Assembly (NCBI RefSeq): GCF_028737195.1
Contig: NZ_JAQZAJ010000005.1
Location: 186,001-250,000, forward strand
Reading direction: 5' to 3'
Length of the DNA: 64,000 nt
From: Pseudovibrio exalbescens
Lineage (GTDB): Bacteria; Pseudomonadota; Alphaproteobacteria; Rhizobiales; Stappiaceae
Part shown: positions 44,880-54,084 of the stretch, piece after piece
Layout of the letters: each line of letters begins with the position of its first letter
How positions within the stretch are numbered: the stretch's first letter is position 1
The notes under the pieces: model-generated
What the model saw: the letters and a program-made list of their open reading frames with translations, nothing else
Told to the model about the DNA's origin: nothing
Database searches by the model: none
Position numbers and translations under genes: made by a program

Positions 44880-44909
44880 TTGATAGCGAGGACCTGCAGA
44901 GAAAGTCAA
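44880..44909 (-). promoter_or_regulatory. Candidate sigma-70 promoter of the tyrS leader
   Basis: Minus strand: -35 TTGACT (44909-44904), 18-nt spacer, -10 TATCAA (44885-44880). The leader ATG begins 7 nt after the -10 box. The -35 falls in one arm of a 10-bp inverted repeat (AGAGAAAGTC / GACTTTCTCT, 44898-44921). Confidence 0.6.
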
Positions 44910-44946
44910 GAGACTTTCTCTCAGGTTCTATTGCAAAAAGTATAAC

Positions 44947-45615
44947 CTACTGTTTGAACTCAGCAAAAAGGCCCGGCAACTGGTGCATATGATCGAAGAT
45001 CAGCACCGGATTCTGGTCCGCAAGCTGTTTGTGAAGGCGCTCTCCGCCGTGTGTCGCGCCTGTAAACCCAAAGCAGTGCATGCCTGCTGCATGGGCGCCC
45101 TGCATGCCGCGCGGGCTGTCTTCAATGACCAGACAGCGGTTCGGCTCGGTCTTCATCAGCTCGGCTGCACGCAAGAAAACGTCCGGAGCCGGTTTGCCCC
45201 GCGCCACGTCCTGCGCAGACACGATCTTGCCTTCAAACCGGTCATAAAGACCCGTGTGAGAAAGGCCGAATTTCAGGTGGCGGTGAGACGCGCCAGAAGC
45301 AATCGCCATCGGCATGTGGTCCAGTTCCGCCAGTGCTTCATGAACACCGGCAACAGCCTGAAGCTCTCGTTCAAAAATCTCAAAGACCCGCTCATAAAGG
45401 CGATCGAAGGCCGGGTGCCCCGACACATCACGGCCCAGCTCAGCTTCCAGTGCCACGAACAAGTCACGGCCTGTCATGCCCGTAAAGCGGTCGATGACGC
45501 CCTGCGCATCAATTTCCAGTCCGACTTCACGCAGGCACTCGGCCTCTGCCTCAGCGGACAGATGCTCACTATCAATCAGGCAGCCATCGCAGTCCCAAAT
45601 GATCAAATCAACCAT
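44947..45615 (-). CDS. HAD-superfamily hydrolase (beta-phosphoglucomutase/phosphatase type)
   Basis: The 222-aa protein is a subfamily IA HAD enzyme: nucleophile and acid Asp in IIWDCDGCLIDSE, IASGASHRHLKFGL (motif II Ser), the Lys in VARGKPAPDVFL, and LVIEDSPRGMQGAHAAGM (motif IV Asp). Substrate is not readable; phosphorylated sugars are common. It lies upstream of tyrS on the same strand, but tyrS seems to have its own promoter. Confidence 0.9.
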   Translation of the reverse strand: MVDLIIWDCDGCLIDSEHLSAEAEAECLREVGLEIDAQGVIDRFTGMTGRDLFVALEAELGRDVSGHPAFDRLYERVFEIFERELQAVAGVHEALAELDHMPMAIASGASHRHLKFGLSHTGLYDRFEGKIVSAQDVARGKPAPDVFLRAAELMKTEPNRCLVIEDSPRGMQGAHAAGMHCFGFTGATHGGERLHKQLADQNPVLIFDHMHQLPGLFAEFKQ

Positions 45616-45810
45616 GATCTTTACGTTCCTTCAGTTAGTCCTTGGCTCCCGTGCGGCACCCTACGCAGACACACCCTGCCCCGCAAATGAAATTCTGTTT
45701 CAACACGTTACGCAGCTTGTCCCCGGCGATGACAATGCCCCCTCATTTGTTCGGGACGACGCCCCCGAACCAGCTCCGTAATCTCCAGAAGGGAAGTGGG
45801 AGGAGCAGCA

Positions 45811-46737
45811 ATGCAGCTTGAGGTGTTGAAGAGTACACAGCGTGAAGGCACCATCCGCAACAGCCGCCAAGTGCTGTTGCAATTGAAGGGCAAGACCGGG
45901 AACCAATTGTTTCAATATGCAGCCGGGAAATACCTTTCTCAGCAATTAGATGCAGAACTGTTGGTTTATCAGGATGCCAAGGATGTTGGCACCATTCCCA
46001 ACACCCTGCTGCACTTTAAAACCCAAGCGCGGCTGGCCAGTCAGCAGGACCTGAGGCGCTGTTTCTGGCCAGCGAGCAAGCCGCGCGGGCAAAAACATCG
46101 GCTGTGCCGTGAGTTTCTGGCCGGGTATGCGCAGCGGTTTATCGAGGATGAACTTCCCACCTCTCTTGCGTTACCGCAGCCAATGACGCGCCCGCTGCAC
46201 CTCTCCGGGTTCTTCCAGAATTTTGAAGCTGCGGATGCTCTTGGTGTCTCATTGCGACAAGACCTGATCTTGAAGACCGAGATGGCACCGCAGCGACGTC
46301 ATATCCTTCATCAGATTCGCTCTGGGCCCAGCGCGGCACTGCATATCCGCAGGGGGGATTATCTGGAGCCTGCGCACCAGGAGGCATTCGGCTCCTGCGA
46401 TCTTTCCTATTACACGCAGGCGATCACGTTGTTACGCAACACCTACGGTGTGAACACCTTCTACCTTTTCAGCGATGATCCTGAGTGGGCACGGGCGCAT
46501 TTGGGCGGCAAGAGGTATATCCAGATCGTCCCACCTCTTGGCGACCACCGGGACCATGAAGACATTCTGCTGATCGCGGCCTGCGATCACGCCGTGATCG
46601 CGAACAGCTCCTTCAGCTGGTGGGGGGCCTACCTGAACCGGTCGCCCCGCAAGGTCATTATCGCGCCAAAGATATGGTTTCGCGATGGCTCCATTGATGA
46701 AGACCGGTTGTTGCCGCCGACATGGCTTCGGCTTTGA
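45811..46737 (+). CDS. Family 11 glycosyltransferase (alpha-1,2-fucosyltransferase-like), first copy
   Basis: A 308-aa GT11 enzyme: LKGKTGNQLFQYAAGKYLS (GGLGNQxFQ-type motif, with K-T in place of the usual GG), the GDP-fucose-binding ALHIRRGDYLEP, FSDDPEWA, and the C-terminal IANSSFSWWGAYLN. GT11 enzymes transfer fucose (or related sugars) to galactose ends of lipopolysaccharide or capsule. The ATG at 45811 follows GGGAGGAG. The next gene is a second GT11. Confidence 0.9.
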   Translation: MQLEVLKSTQREGTIRNSRQVLLQLKGKTGNQLFQYAAGKYLSQQLDAELLVYQDAKDVGTIPNTLLHFKTQARLASQQDLRRCFWPASKPRGQKHRLCREFLAGYAQRFIEDELPTSLALPQPMTRPLHLSGFFQNFEAADALGVSLRQDLILKTEMAPQRRHILHQIRSGPSAALHIRRGDYLEPAHQEAFGSCDLSYYTQAITLLRNTYGVNTFYLFSDDPEWARAHLGGKRYIQIVPPLGDHRDHEDILLIAACDHAVIANSSFSWWGAYLNRSPRKVIIAPKIWFRDGSIDEDRLLPPTWLRL

Positions 46738-46841
46738 TCGAGCCCCCACCAGTGGCTCCTCCCATTTCTGACTAGTGGCTTCGGGCGGAGGACGCTTTTT
46801 CGCAAAGCTCCTATCCTTCCATCTGACAAAGGAGAAGGCCC

Positions 46842-47765
46842 ATGTCTTTACTGGCAGATCACACAATGAAGAGACCCGGAAAAGCGACTGGGCCCTATAT
46901 CATTGTGCGGCTGCGCGGAGGCATCGGCAATCAGTTCTTCCAATATGCCATTGGTCGAAAGGCCGCACTGGAAACGGGTAGCCAGTTGCGGTTTGATATA
47001 ACGGAATACTCCCTGTACCCGGAGCGGCGCTATGCATTGGAGCACTTCAACGTGGCGGGGGATGTGGCCCAGCACGAGGAATGCGCCAGTGTGCTGTGGC
47101 CCGCAAAGGAGTTTGGCCGCACCGCCCAGCTTCTGCGCAAGGTTTATCCGTTTTACAAGAGCCGCTGCGCCCATGAGAAGGATTGGGCCTATGCGCCCGA
47201 CGCGCCGCGGATTTCCCGCAATACCTATCTCGATGGGTACTTCCAAAGGGCGCTGATCCCTTTGAGCATCCAAAATACGCTGCGCCGAGATTTGAGCCTG
47301 AAGCGTCCGTTCGCACTTTCGCGTCAAAAGACCCTCAGCCACATTGAGCGGGCGCGGAGCGTCTCCCTGCACATCCGCCGCGGCGACTATCTGAAGCCGC
47401 AGAATCTTGCCAGCTATGGCCTTTGCAGCCCGGATTACTATCTGGAAGCCAAGAAGCGCATGGAGCAGGACATGCCCGGAGCGCAGTTCTTCGTCTTCAC
47501 CGATGATCCGTGCTGGGCCAAGGCCTTCTTCAAGACATCAGGTAATGTGCGCGTTCTGGAACCGCAACCGGATGGCAAGGACCATGAAGACCTGATGCTG
47601 ATGTCCAGATGCCAGCACCATATCATTGCAAACAGTTCTTTCAGCTGGTGGGCCGCGTTCCTGAACTCTTCCAAGGAGAAGCGCGTTATTGCGCCCAAGC
47701 AATGGTTCAAGGCAGCCAATCAAGGGGCTGACCACCTGATGCTGCCAAGCTGGATTCTGCTTTAG
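46842..47765 (+). CDS. Family 11 glycosyltransferase (alpha-1,2-fucosyltransferase-like), second copy
   Basis: A 307-aa paralogue with a canonical RGGIGNQFFQYAIGRKAAL, SLHIRRGDYLKP, FTDDPCWAKAFF and IANSSFSWWAAFLNSS. It has AAAGGAGAAGG upstream. Its stop codon overlaps that of the convergent GT61 gene by 4 nt. Two diverged GT11 copies suggest two linkages on the same surface glycan. No GDP-fucose synthesis genes are in the window. Confidence 0.91.
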   Translation: MSLLADHTMKRPGKATGPYIIVRLRGGIGNQFFQYAIGRKAALETGSQLRFDITEYSLYPERRYALEHFNVAGDVAQHEECASVLWPAKEFGRTAQLLRKVYPFYKSRCAHEKDWAYAPDAPRISRNTYLDGYFQRALIPLSIQNTLRRDLSLKRPFALSRQKTLSHIERARSVSLHIRRGDYLKPQNLASYGLCSPDYYLEAKKRMEQDMPGAQFFVFTDDPCWAKAFFKTSGNVRVLEPQPDGKDHEDLMLMSRCQHHIIANSSFSWWAAFLNSSKEKRVIAPKQWFKAANQGADHLMLPSWILL

Positions 47766-48946
47766 GTCAACTCTGTTTCCAACAGGGCGTCGAGTTCTTC
47801 AACTACCTGATGCGGCACTTCGAAATGCTGGTGAGACTGCCCCTCTTCGCAAATGAGAGGTGTGTAGCGATGTCCTTTCAACGTGGCCAGCCACATGTAG
47901 GCGCTCTGAATATAATCACTGGAGAACAGTTCCACCACATGGCATCGGCCCGCCTGCGTAAACACCAGATTGGAGAGGGCCGCCCCATGGGCGCTGACAA
48001 TCATCTCCGCCTCGCTGAAGGTGCGCACCTGCGTTGCATGATCCATCTCTCCGGGGCACACCACCTCAAAACCGAGCATGGTCAGCCTCAAGATCAGCTC
48101 GTTCTCGTTCAAGATATGACGAATTTTAGCGTCCTTGCGCGACAGGTAGAGCCGGCGATGTGGCCTGCCACTTGGCACAATGCCGTAGGCCGCTCTAAAG
48201 GTGGCGGCCAGCTTTTCGATGGCGCGTTCGCTAAAGGGGGCCCGGTATTCGCAGTTCTGTGCTTCATCGATATGAAGCAGCTCATCGCACACGATGCGTT
48301 CACGCTCCTCAACCACCTCAAGACGAAGCTGCGGATAGAGTGAGGTGAGATGCGCATAGGCAGCCAACTGATAGGATGCCAAATCGGGCCGCACCAGAAC
48401 CGTGATTGCATCGAACCGATGGGCGTGACGCTCCAGCGCCACCAGAAGCGGGTACAGCCCATCCATGATGAAGTGGTAGTAGTGCTTGTGACCCCGGCGC
48501 ATGCCGAGGCGGTTGATCACAAGCCCTTCAACCTTTCGGGTCACCAGCCGTTGAAACTTGGTTGTGTTCCGGGCGATGCTCTGGATCTGGGCACCAACCT
48601 CAATGAGGACCGTTGAGCCACTGTGCCCAAGCACGTAACACGGCCCCAAACGATAGAAGCTAATCTCCGCTCTGCCCTTCAAGGTGATGGGCAGCGGGTA
48701 GCGGGACTGCTCCAGCGCGCCATGGGCTTGGAGAAAATCAACACGGTCAGCGGGCATGGAACAGGTGCTCTGCTCCACAAAGCGCTCCAAAAGTTTGCTT
48801 TCAAGAAGCTGCCGCGAGGCTTCAGCGGGGAAGAAATTAAAGGCACGGCCAAGCTTTGGCCATCTGCTGGCCAGTTGGGATTGCACGGCAAACCTCATTT
48901 GCCGTGAAGTTGGAATATTTCGCCGCCACCATGGTGCCCGCCGCAT
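47762..48946 (-). CDS. Family 61 glycosyltransferase (DUF563)
   Basis: A 394-aa protein with the GT61 signature: GHKHYYHFIMDGLYPLLVAL, RRLYLSRKDAKIRHILNE (in part), FSEAEMIVSAHGAALSNLVF and a C-terminal FSSDYIQSAYMWLA. Eukaryotic relatives add xylose or O-GlcNAc; bacterial members act on surface polysaccharides. Start at 48946; Met17 (48898) is an alternative without the Arg-rich beginning. Confidence 0.87.
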   Translation of the reverse strand: MRRAPWWRRNIPTSRQMRFAVQSQLASRWPKLGRAFNFFPAEASRQLLESKLLERFVEQSTCSMPADRVDFLQAHGALEQSRYPLPITLKGRAEISFYRLGPCYVLGHSGSTVLIEVGAQIQSIARNTTKFQRLVTRKVEGLVINRLGMRRGHKHYYHFIMDGLYPLLVALERHAHRFDAITVLVRPDLASYQLAAYAHLTSLYPQLRLEVVEERERIVCDELLHIDEAQNCEYRAPFSERAIEKLAATFRAAYGIVPSGRPHRRLYLSRKDAKIRHILNENELILRLTMLGFEVVCPGEMDHATQVRTFSEAEMIVSAHGAALSNLVFTQAGRCHVVELFSSDYIQSAYMWLATLKGHRYTPLICEEGQSHQHFEVPHQVVEELDALLETELT

Positions 48947-49040
48947 GTCATCGCCCCCTGTTCCCGCAGTCAGTGTTACTCAGGCGATAGGGGCAGGAAC
49001 ATCCTTTAAAACAGGTGGTTCGGGCGCGACGAGAAGCCCA

Positions 49041-49077
49041 TCAAACAAAAGAAAACCCCGGAGGAGGCTCCGAGGTT
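49041..49077 (-). terminator. Rho-independent terminator of the glycine cleavage operon
   Basis: Minus strand: AACCTCGGAG / CTCCGGGGTT with one mismatch and a 4-nt loop, then TTCTTTTGTTTG, directly after the gcvPB stop. Confidence 0.82.
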
Positions 49078-49083
49078 CTGTTG

Positions 49084-50676
49084 TCATTCAGCGGCAGCCT
49101 TTGGCTCCACGTCGGTGGGCGTCGGCGGCGTCCATCTCAAGATTGGCTTACGCGCTGCCTGCGTCTCATCAAGACGGCGGCGCGGGGCCAGATATGGAGC
49201 CCCTTCGAACCGCTGCGTCTCGCCCCGCTTTGCGCTCATGACCAGATCGCGCAGTGTGGCAACGAACAAGTCCAGCGAGGCAAGGCTCTCGGACTCGGTT
49301 GGTTCGATGAGCATGGCCCCATGCACAACAAGCGGGAAGTACATGGTCATCGGGTGATAGCCCTCGTCGATCATGGCCTTGGCGAAGTCCAGCGTGGTAA
49401 CGCCAGTGTCCTTCAAGAAGGTATCGTCGAACAGCACTTCGTGCATACACGGGTTCTCGCCATATGGCAGGGTCATCAGGTCCTGAAGGCCCACTCGCAC
49501 GTAGTTAGCATTCAGCACTGCATCTTCCGAAGCCTGCTTGAGGCCATCCGAGCCGTGAGAGAGCATGTAGCTGAGTGCACGAACGAACATGCCCATCTGG
49601 CCATGGAAGGCGGTCATGCGACCGAACGGCACTTCCCCCGGCTCAAGCTGGGTCTCTGTCTCGACCACTTCCAGTGCATCGTCCTTCTGCCGGATGAACG
49701 GCAGCGGTGCATACGGCGCCAGGCGCTCGGAGAGCACCACCGGACCGGAACCCGGACCACCTCCACCATGGGGGGTGGAGAAGGTCTTGTGCAGGTTGAT
49801 GTGCATGGCATCAACGCCCAGATCACCCGGCTTGGCCTTGCCGACGATTGCGTTAAAGTTCGCGCCGTCGCAGTAGAAGTAGGCACCCGCCTCATGGATG
49901 GCATCTGCGATTGCAATGATGTCCGGCTCGAACAGACCGCAGGTGTTCGGGTTGGTCAGCATCAATGCCGCCACCTTGCCCTCATTCTCCTTGATCTTTT
50001 CGATCACAGCAGATGGGTCTACGGTGCCGTTGTCGCGGGCCGGGATGGACACCACCTTGAAGCCCAGAAGCGCGGCAGTCGCCGGGTTTGTGCCGTGGGC
50101 ACTTTCCGGCACCAGCACGATGGAGCGGTCCTCGCCCTTTTCCATGATCGCCTTCTTGATGGCCATCATGCCGCACTGCTCGCCATGGGCACCGGCCTTC
50201 GGGCTCATGGCCACAGCAGAAGTGCCGGTCAGCTTCATCAGCCAGTCCGCAAGCTCGGCAATCACCTCAAACGCGCCCGGCACAGTAGAGACCGGCTGGA
50301 GAGGATGCACATCTGCAAAGCCCGGCACACGCGCCATCTTTTCGTTGAGACGCGGGTTGTGCTTCATGGTGCAAGAGCCCAGCGGATAGAGCCCGCTGTC
50401 GATTGCGTAGTTGTTGCGGGACATGCGCACATAGTGGCGCATGGTTTCCGGCTCTGACAACGCTGGAAGGTCCAGACCGCTCTGGCGCGCGTGGCTGCCT
50501 AGGCGCGGGGTGAACTCTTCCGGCTCATCCAGATCAACGCCGCAAATGTCGGAGCGGCCAATCTCGAAGATCAGCGGCTCTTCCATGTTCAGCGCCTTGT
50601 TGCCCGTAAACGTGGTGTGCACGGGCGCGTCGGCTGTGCCCGGTGCGGTTGGGCGGCCTTGTGTGTTCATGCTCAT
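49084..50676 (-). CDS. gcvPB: Glycine dehydrogenase (decarboxylating) subunit 2
   Basis: The PLP-carrying half of a split P-protein, which decarboxylates glycine and passes the aminomethyl group to lipoyl-GcvH. The 530-aa protein has the PLP Lys in MHINLHKTFSTPHGGGGPG, plus VPESAHGTNPATAALLGF and LYPLGSCTMKHNPRLNEK. It overlaps the preceding small gene by 4 nt (ATGA). The split form is common in Firmicutes, archaea and some proteobacteria. The C-terminus is longer than typical (~485 aa) by a Pro-rich tail. Confidence 0.95.
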   Translation of the reverse strand: MSMNTQGRPTAPGTADAPVHTTFTGNKALNMEEPLIFEIGRSDICGVDLDEPEEFTPRLGSHARQSGLDLPALSEPETMRHYVRMSRNNYAIDSGLYPLGSCTMKHNPRLNEKMARVPGFADVHPLQPVSTVPGAFEVIAELADWLMKLTGTSAVAMSPKAGAHGEQCGMMAIKKAIMEKGEDRSIVLVPESAHGTNPATAALLGFKVVSIPARDNGTVDPSAVIEKIKENEGKVAALMLTNPNTCGLFEPDIIAIADAIHEAGAYFYCDGANFNAIVGKAKPGDLGVDAMHINLHKTFSTPHGGGGPGSGPVVLSERLAPYAPLPFIRQKDDALEVVETETQLEPGEVPFGRMTAFHGQMGMFVRALSYMLSHGSDGLKQASEDAVLNANYVRVGLQDLMTLPYGENPCMHEVLFDDTFLKDTGVTTLDFAKAMIDEGYHPMTMYFPLVVHGAMLIEPTESESLASLDLFVATLRDLVMSAKRGETQRFEGAPYLAPRRRLDETQAARKPILRWTPPTPTDVEPKAAAE

Positions 50677-51014
50677 GGCAATTCCTCACCCACTTGGTCG
50701 CGTCTTGCGTAATCATCGACAACGTCAAACAGTGCGTTGACGGTCTGCGCCACAAGAGCGTTCCGTTTTGTCTCGTCCAATTGTGCAATCACTGCTGAAA
50801 GCTCTACGGAGGTGTTCACGTAGTCCACTTCCAGCAGCTCGGCGACACGCTCATAGGTGTCGTGGCCTGCCGGGCCCAGCTCGCGCCAGTTCTCATGAAA
50901 AACAGTTTCATGCAGAACTTCGGCAAGGCGCATGGACAGGTCATCTTTGCCTGTGATGAGTTTCACGGCCAGATCGTTGGCCAGAGGCCGAAGGATCTCC
51001 GAGAAATGGCTCAT
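50673..51014 (-). CDS. Unknown 113-aa protein encoded between gcvPA and gcvPB
   Basis: An acidic, largely helical protein of 113 aa ([19 protein letters not shown] at the start, [20 protein letters not shown] in the middle). No family is recognised and no catalytic motif is visible. Both ends overlap the neighbouring P-protein halves by 4 nt (ATGA), which implies coupled translation and near-equal synthesis with the P-protein subunits. It might be an assembly factor or accessory subunit of the split P-protein. The role is inferred from position only. Confidence 0.8.
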   Translation of the reverse strand: MSHFSEILRPLANDLAVKLITGKDDLSMRLAEVLHETVFHENWRELGPAGHDTYERVAELLEVDYVNTSVELSAVIAQLDETKRNALVAQTVNALFDVVDDYARRDQVGEELP

Positions 51015-52360
51015 CCAAGCACCTCCTTGAGCGCCTCAACAAAGGCTGCGCGGTCTTCATCCGTGTTCACTTCCGTGGAAGCCACAACGATGAGGTTTTC
51101 CAGCTCGCTTTGACCCGGCTCCAGACGTGAGACCGGCAGACCGCCGAGCACGCCGTTCACCGCCAGAGCTTCGATCACATCATTGGCGTTTGCAGGAACC
51201 TTGATGGTGAACTCGTTGAAGAAGGCCTCGTTCAGCACCTCCACACCGTCCACTGCGGCCAGCGCATCCGCCAACTTGATCGCGTTGGCGTGGTTGATGC
51301 GGGCAAGACGGGAGAGACCTGAACCACCCAAAAGAGTCATGTGAATAGAGAAGGCCAGACAGCACAGACCGGAGTTGGTGCAGATGTTGGAGGTCGCCTT
51401 GTCGCGGCGGATGTGCTGCTCGCGGGTGGACAGGGTCAGCACGAAGCCACGCTTGCCTTCCGCATCCACGGTTTCACCGCAAACGCGCCCCGGCATGTTG
51501 CGCACATACTTCTGGCGCGTGGCGAACAACCCAACGTAGGGGCCACCGAAGGTGAGCGGATTGCCAAGGGACTGGCCTTCGCCAACCACAATGTCCGCAC
51601 CTTGGGCTCCGGGGCTTTCGATCAGGCCAAGCGACACCACTTCCGTGAACACAGCGATCAACAACGCCTTGTGTTGATGCGCCTTGTCCGCAATCGGCTT
51701 CAGGTCAATCAGCTGACCGTAAAAGGATGGCGACTGCACCACGACGCAGGATGTTTCATCATCGATCTGAGCAAGGATGTCCTCAGTGCCCATGGGGTCG
51801 GCTGGTAGAGACACAACTTCCCCCCCCGGCAGCTGACTAGTGATGCCCTCTACCACCTCCCGGTATTGCGGGTGCAGGCCACCAGACAGAACCGCCTTCT
51901 TCTTGCGGGTCACACGGTGGGCCATAAGCACTGCTTCAGCTGTTCCGGTGGAGCCGTCATACATGGAGGCGTTGGCCACTTCCATGCCGGTCAGCTCTGC
52001 CACCTGCGTCTGGAACTCGAAGAGCGCCTGCAGGGTGCCCTGTGTGATTTCCGGCTGGTAAGGCGTGTAGCTGGTCAAAAACTCCGAGCGCTGGATCAGG
52101 TGATCCACTGTGGAGGGCACATGGTGCTTATAAGCCCCTGCTCCCACAAAGAACGGCACAGAGCTTGCGCTTGTGTTTTTAGAGGCCAGCTTGTTGAGGT
52201 GGCGTTCCACTTCCATCTCGCTCTTGCGGCGAGGCAGGTTTTCCAGCTCTTTCAGCCGGGCAGATTCTGGGATGTCTGCGAACAACTCATCAATGGTGCC
52301 AACGCCTACTTGCGCCAGCATGTTCGCGCGATCGCTATCCGAAAGCGGGAGATACCGCAT
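51011..52360 (-). CDS. gcvPA: Glycine dehydrogenase (decarboxylating) subunit 1
   Basis: The other half of the split P-protein, 449 aa, PLP-fold without the Lys. It begins [20 protein letters not shown] and contains SFLGAGAYxHHVP-type [37 protein letters not shown] (in part), [15 protein letters not shown] and [15 protein letters not shown]. It is the third gene of the operon, behind gcvT and gcvH, and is needed together with gcvPB. Confidence 0.95.
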   Translation of the reverse strand: MRYLPLSDSDRANMLAQVGVGTIDELFADIPESARLKELENLPRRKSEMEVERHLNKLASKNTSASSVPFFVGAGAYKHHVPSTVDHLIQRSEFLTSYTPYQPEITQGTLQALFEFQTQVAELTGMEVANASMYDGSTGTAEAVLMAHRVTRKKKAVLSGGLHPQYREVVEGITSQLPGGEVVSLPADPMGTEDILAQIDDETSCVVVQSPSFYGQLIDLKPIADKAHQHKALLIAVFTEVVSLGLIESPGAQGADIVVGEGQSLGNPLTFGGPYVGLFATRQKYVRNMPGRVCGETVDAEGKRGFVLTLSTREQHIRRDKATSNICTNSGLCCLAFSIHMTLLGGSGLSRLARINHANAIKLADALAAVDGVEVLNEAFFNEFTIKVPANANDVIEALAVNGVLGGLPVSRLEPGQSELENLIVVASTEVNTDEDRAAFVEALKEVLG

Positions 52361-52398
52361 AGACCCTCTCTTGCAAAGGTAACACTAGAAGCACCGGG

Positions 52399-52419
52399 GC
52401 TGCCGGTTATTCCGGCAGC
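52399..52419. repeat. Hairpin between gcvH and gcvPA
   Basis: A perfect 8-bp inverted repeat (GCTGCCGG / CCGGCAGC) with a 5-nt loop and no U-run, in the 76-bp gap. It could set mRNA stability so that GcvH is made in excess of the P-protein. Confidence 0.5.
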
Positions 52420-52436
52420 AGATCCACTCAAGACCG

Positions 52437-52808
52437 TTATAGGGTCTCCACGTATGCCTTGTAGGCTGCTTCATCCATAAGGCCTTCAAGCTGGCCCTTG
52501 TCAGAAAGCTTGATCTTGAAGAACCATGCTGAGTTTTCAGGGTCTTCGTTGACCTTTCCTGGCTCCTCAACCAAGGCTTCGTTGCCTTCGACAACTTCAC
52601 CGTCAACCGGCACGTAAACCTCACTGGCTGCCTTTACGGATTCAACCACTGCTGCTTCGTCCCCCTTGGAAAGGGTCTTGCCGTTTTCTGGAAGTTCAAC
52701 GAAAACCACGTCGCCCAGCTGGGCCTGTGCGTAGTCGGTGATGCCAACAGTTGCCACATCGCCTTCTACTTTGAGCCACTCATGGTCCTCTGAAAAATAG
52801 GTGCTCAT
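52437..52808 (-). CDS. gcvH: Glycine cleavage system H protein
   Basis: The lipoyl carrier that shuttles the aminomethyl group between P-, T- and L-proteins. The 123-aa protein has the lipoylation Lys in [19 protein letters not shown] and the usual start [15 protein letters not shown]. Length is normal. Confidence 0.97.
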   Translation of the reverse strand: MSTYFSEDHEWLKVEGDVATVGITDYAQAQLGDVVFVELPENGKTLSKGDEAAVVESVKAASEVYVPVDGEVVEGNEALVEEPGKVNEDPENSAWFFKIKLSDKGQLEGLMDEAAYKAYVETL

Positions 52809-52878
52809 TGGTTTGCAGTCCTCTCGTCTGGATCGTCAATCGAAACAGGTGCCAGCGTCTTTAAGTTGGCTGGTCCCT

Positions 52879-54024
52879 TTATTTTGGTTTTCTGTAATAG
52901 CGCTGAGGCACGAACGTTGTTGTGGTTACGGTCGCAGGCAATTCTCGCCCACGGACCACAAGGGCCAGTTCTGTCCCCACCTCGCTGAATTCGGTTGGTA
53001 CATACCCCATGGCAATGGGCGCGCCCAACGTTGGCGCAAAGCCGCCAGAGGTCACGATTCCGATGGCCTTGTCAGCGCCCGGCACACGAATTTCCGCGCC
53101 TTCGCGGGCTGGCGCGCGTCCATCAATCTTCAATGCAACACGCTTGCGCTTCGGCCCTTGCGCGAGTTCCTTCAAAATGCGCTCACCACCGGGGAAGTCT
53201 CCGGCTTCCTTGCGGCGCTTTTGCATGCAGAAGGTGATGTCGCCCTCAACCGGCGACGTGGTCTCGTCAATGTCGTGGCCGTAAAGGCACAGCCCCGCTT
53301 CAAGACGCAGGCTGTCGCGGGCTCCCAGGCCAATGGCCTCGACCCGCTCGTCGGCAAGCAGAGCCTTTGCTACCGCTTCTGCTGCGCCCGCTGGAACGGA
53401 AATTTCGTAGCCGTCTTCCCCAGTGTAGCCGGAGCGAGACACGTGAACAGCAACCCCGTCAAACTCCATGGACGCAACGGACATGAAGCCCAGTTCTGCC
53501 GCTTCTGGCGCATGCAAGGCCATCACTTCTGCCGCCTTTGGGCCCTGAAGGGCAAGCAGCGCCTTGTCCTCATATGTTTCCAGTGAGATGCCTTCCGGCA
53601 GGCGAGCGCGGATCACATCATAGTCCACCGACTTGCGCGCTGCGTTTACAACGAGCAGCAACTCACCTTCACGGGATGGTTCGGCCGGACGGGATACCAT
53701 GAGATCGTCAATGATGCCGCCTTCGCCATTTAGCAGAACGGTGTAGCGCTGTTTCCCGGCCTTGAGTTCCTTGATGTTGGAAGGCACTAGGGTTTCGAGG
53801 AAGGTGGCAACCGTGTCGTGGTCTGGCCCCTTGAGGGCGGCCTGCCCCATGTGAGAGACATCAAACAGACCTGCGGCATCGCGGGTGTGAAGGTGCTCCT
53901 TCATGATGCCGAGGGGATACTGAACCGGCATGGCATAGCCTGCGAAGGGAACCATTTTCCCACCGAGTTCCACATGCAGGTCGTAAAGGGGAGTCTTCAA
54001 AAGGTCTGTGGTTTGTTCAACCAT
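52879..54024 (-). CDS. gcvT: Glycine cleavage system T protein (aminomethyltransferase)
   Basis: Transfers the methylene to tetrahydrofolate and releases ammonia. The 381-aa protein has DLHVELGGKMVPFAGYAMPV, LFDVSHMGQAALKGPD, the folate-site SGYTGEDGYEISVP, and LRLEAGLCLYGHDIDE, all typical of GcvT. It is the first gene of the operon, 61 nt below a tandem glycine riboswitch. GAGGAC precedes the ATG. Confidence 0.97.
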   Translation of the reverse strand: MVEQTTDLLKTPLYDLHVELGGKMVPFAGYAMPVQYPLGIMKEHLHTRDAAGLFDVSHMGQAALKGPDHDTVATFLETLVPSNIKELKAGKQRYTVLLNGEGGIIDDLMVSRPAEPSREGELLLVVNAARKSVDYDVIRARLPEGISLETYEDKALLALQGPKAAEVMALHAPEAAELGFMSVASMEFDGVAVHVSRSGYTGEDGYEISVPAGAAEAVAKALLADERVEAIGLGARDSLRLEAGLCLYGHDIDETTSPVEGDITFCMQKRRKEAGDFPGGERILKELAQGPKRKRVALKIDGRAPAREGAEIRVPGADKAIGIVTSGGFAPTLGAPIAMGYVPTEFSEVGTELALVVRGRELPATVTTTTFVPQRYYRKPK

Positions 54025-54084
54025 GGTTGTCCTCGACTAAACAGAGCGCAAGCAAATCCGAACCTTTCTGTTGAAAAGCCCGTG

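Noticed and set aside
49015-50457. 480-codon frame antisense to gcvPB
   Set aside because: His- and Arg-rich with no family pattern, while gcvPB is unambiguous on the other strand.
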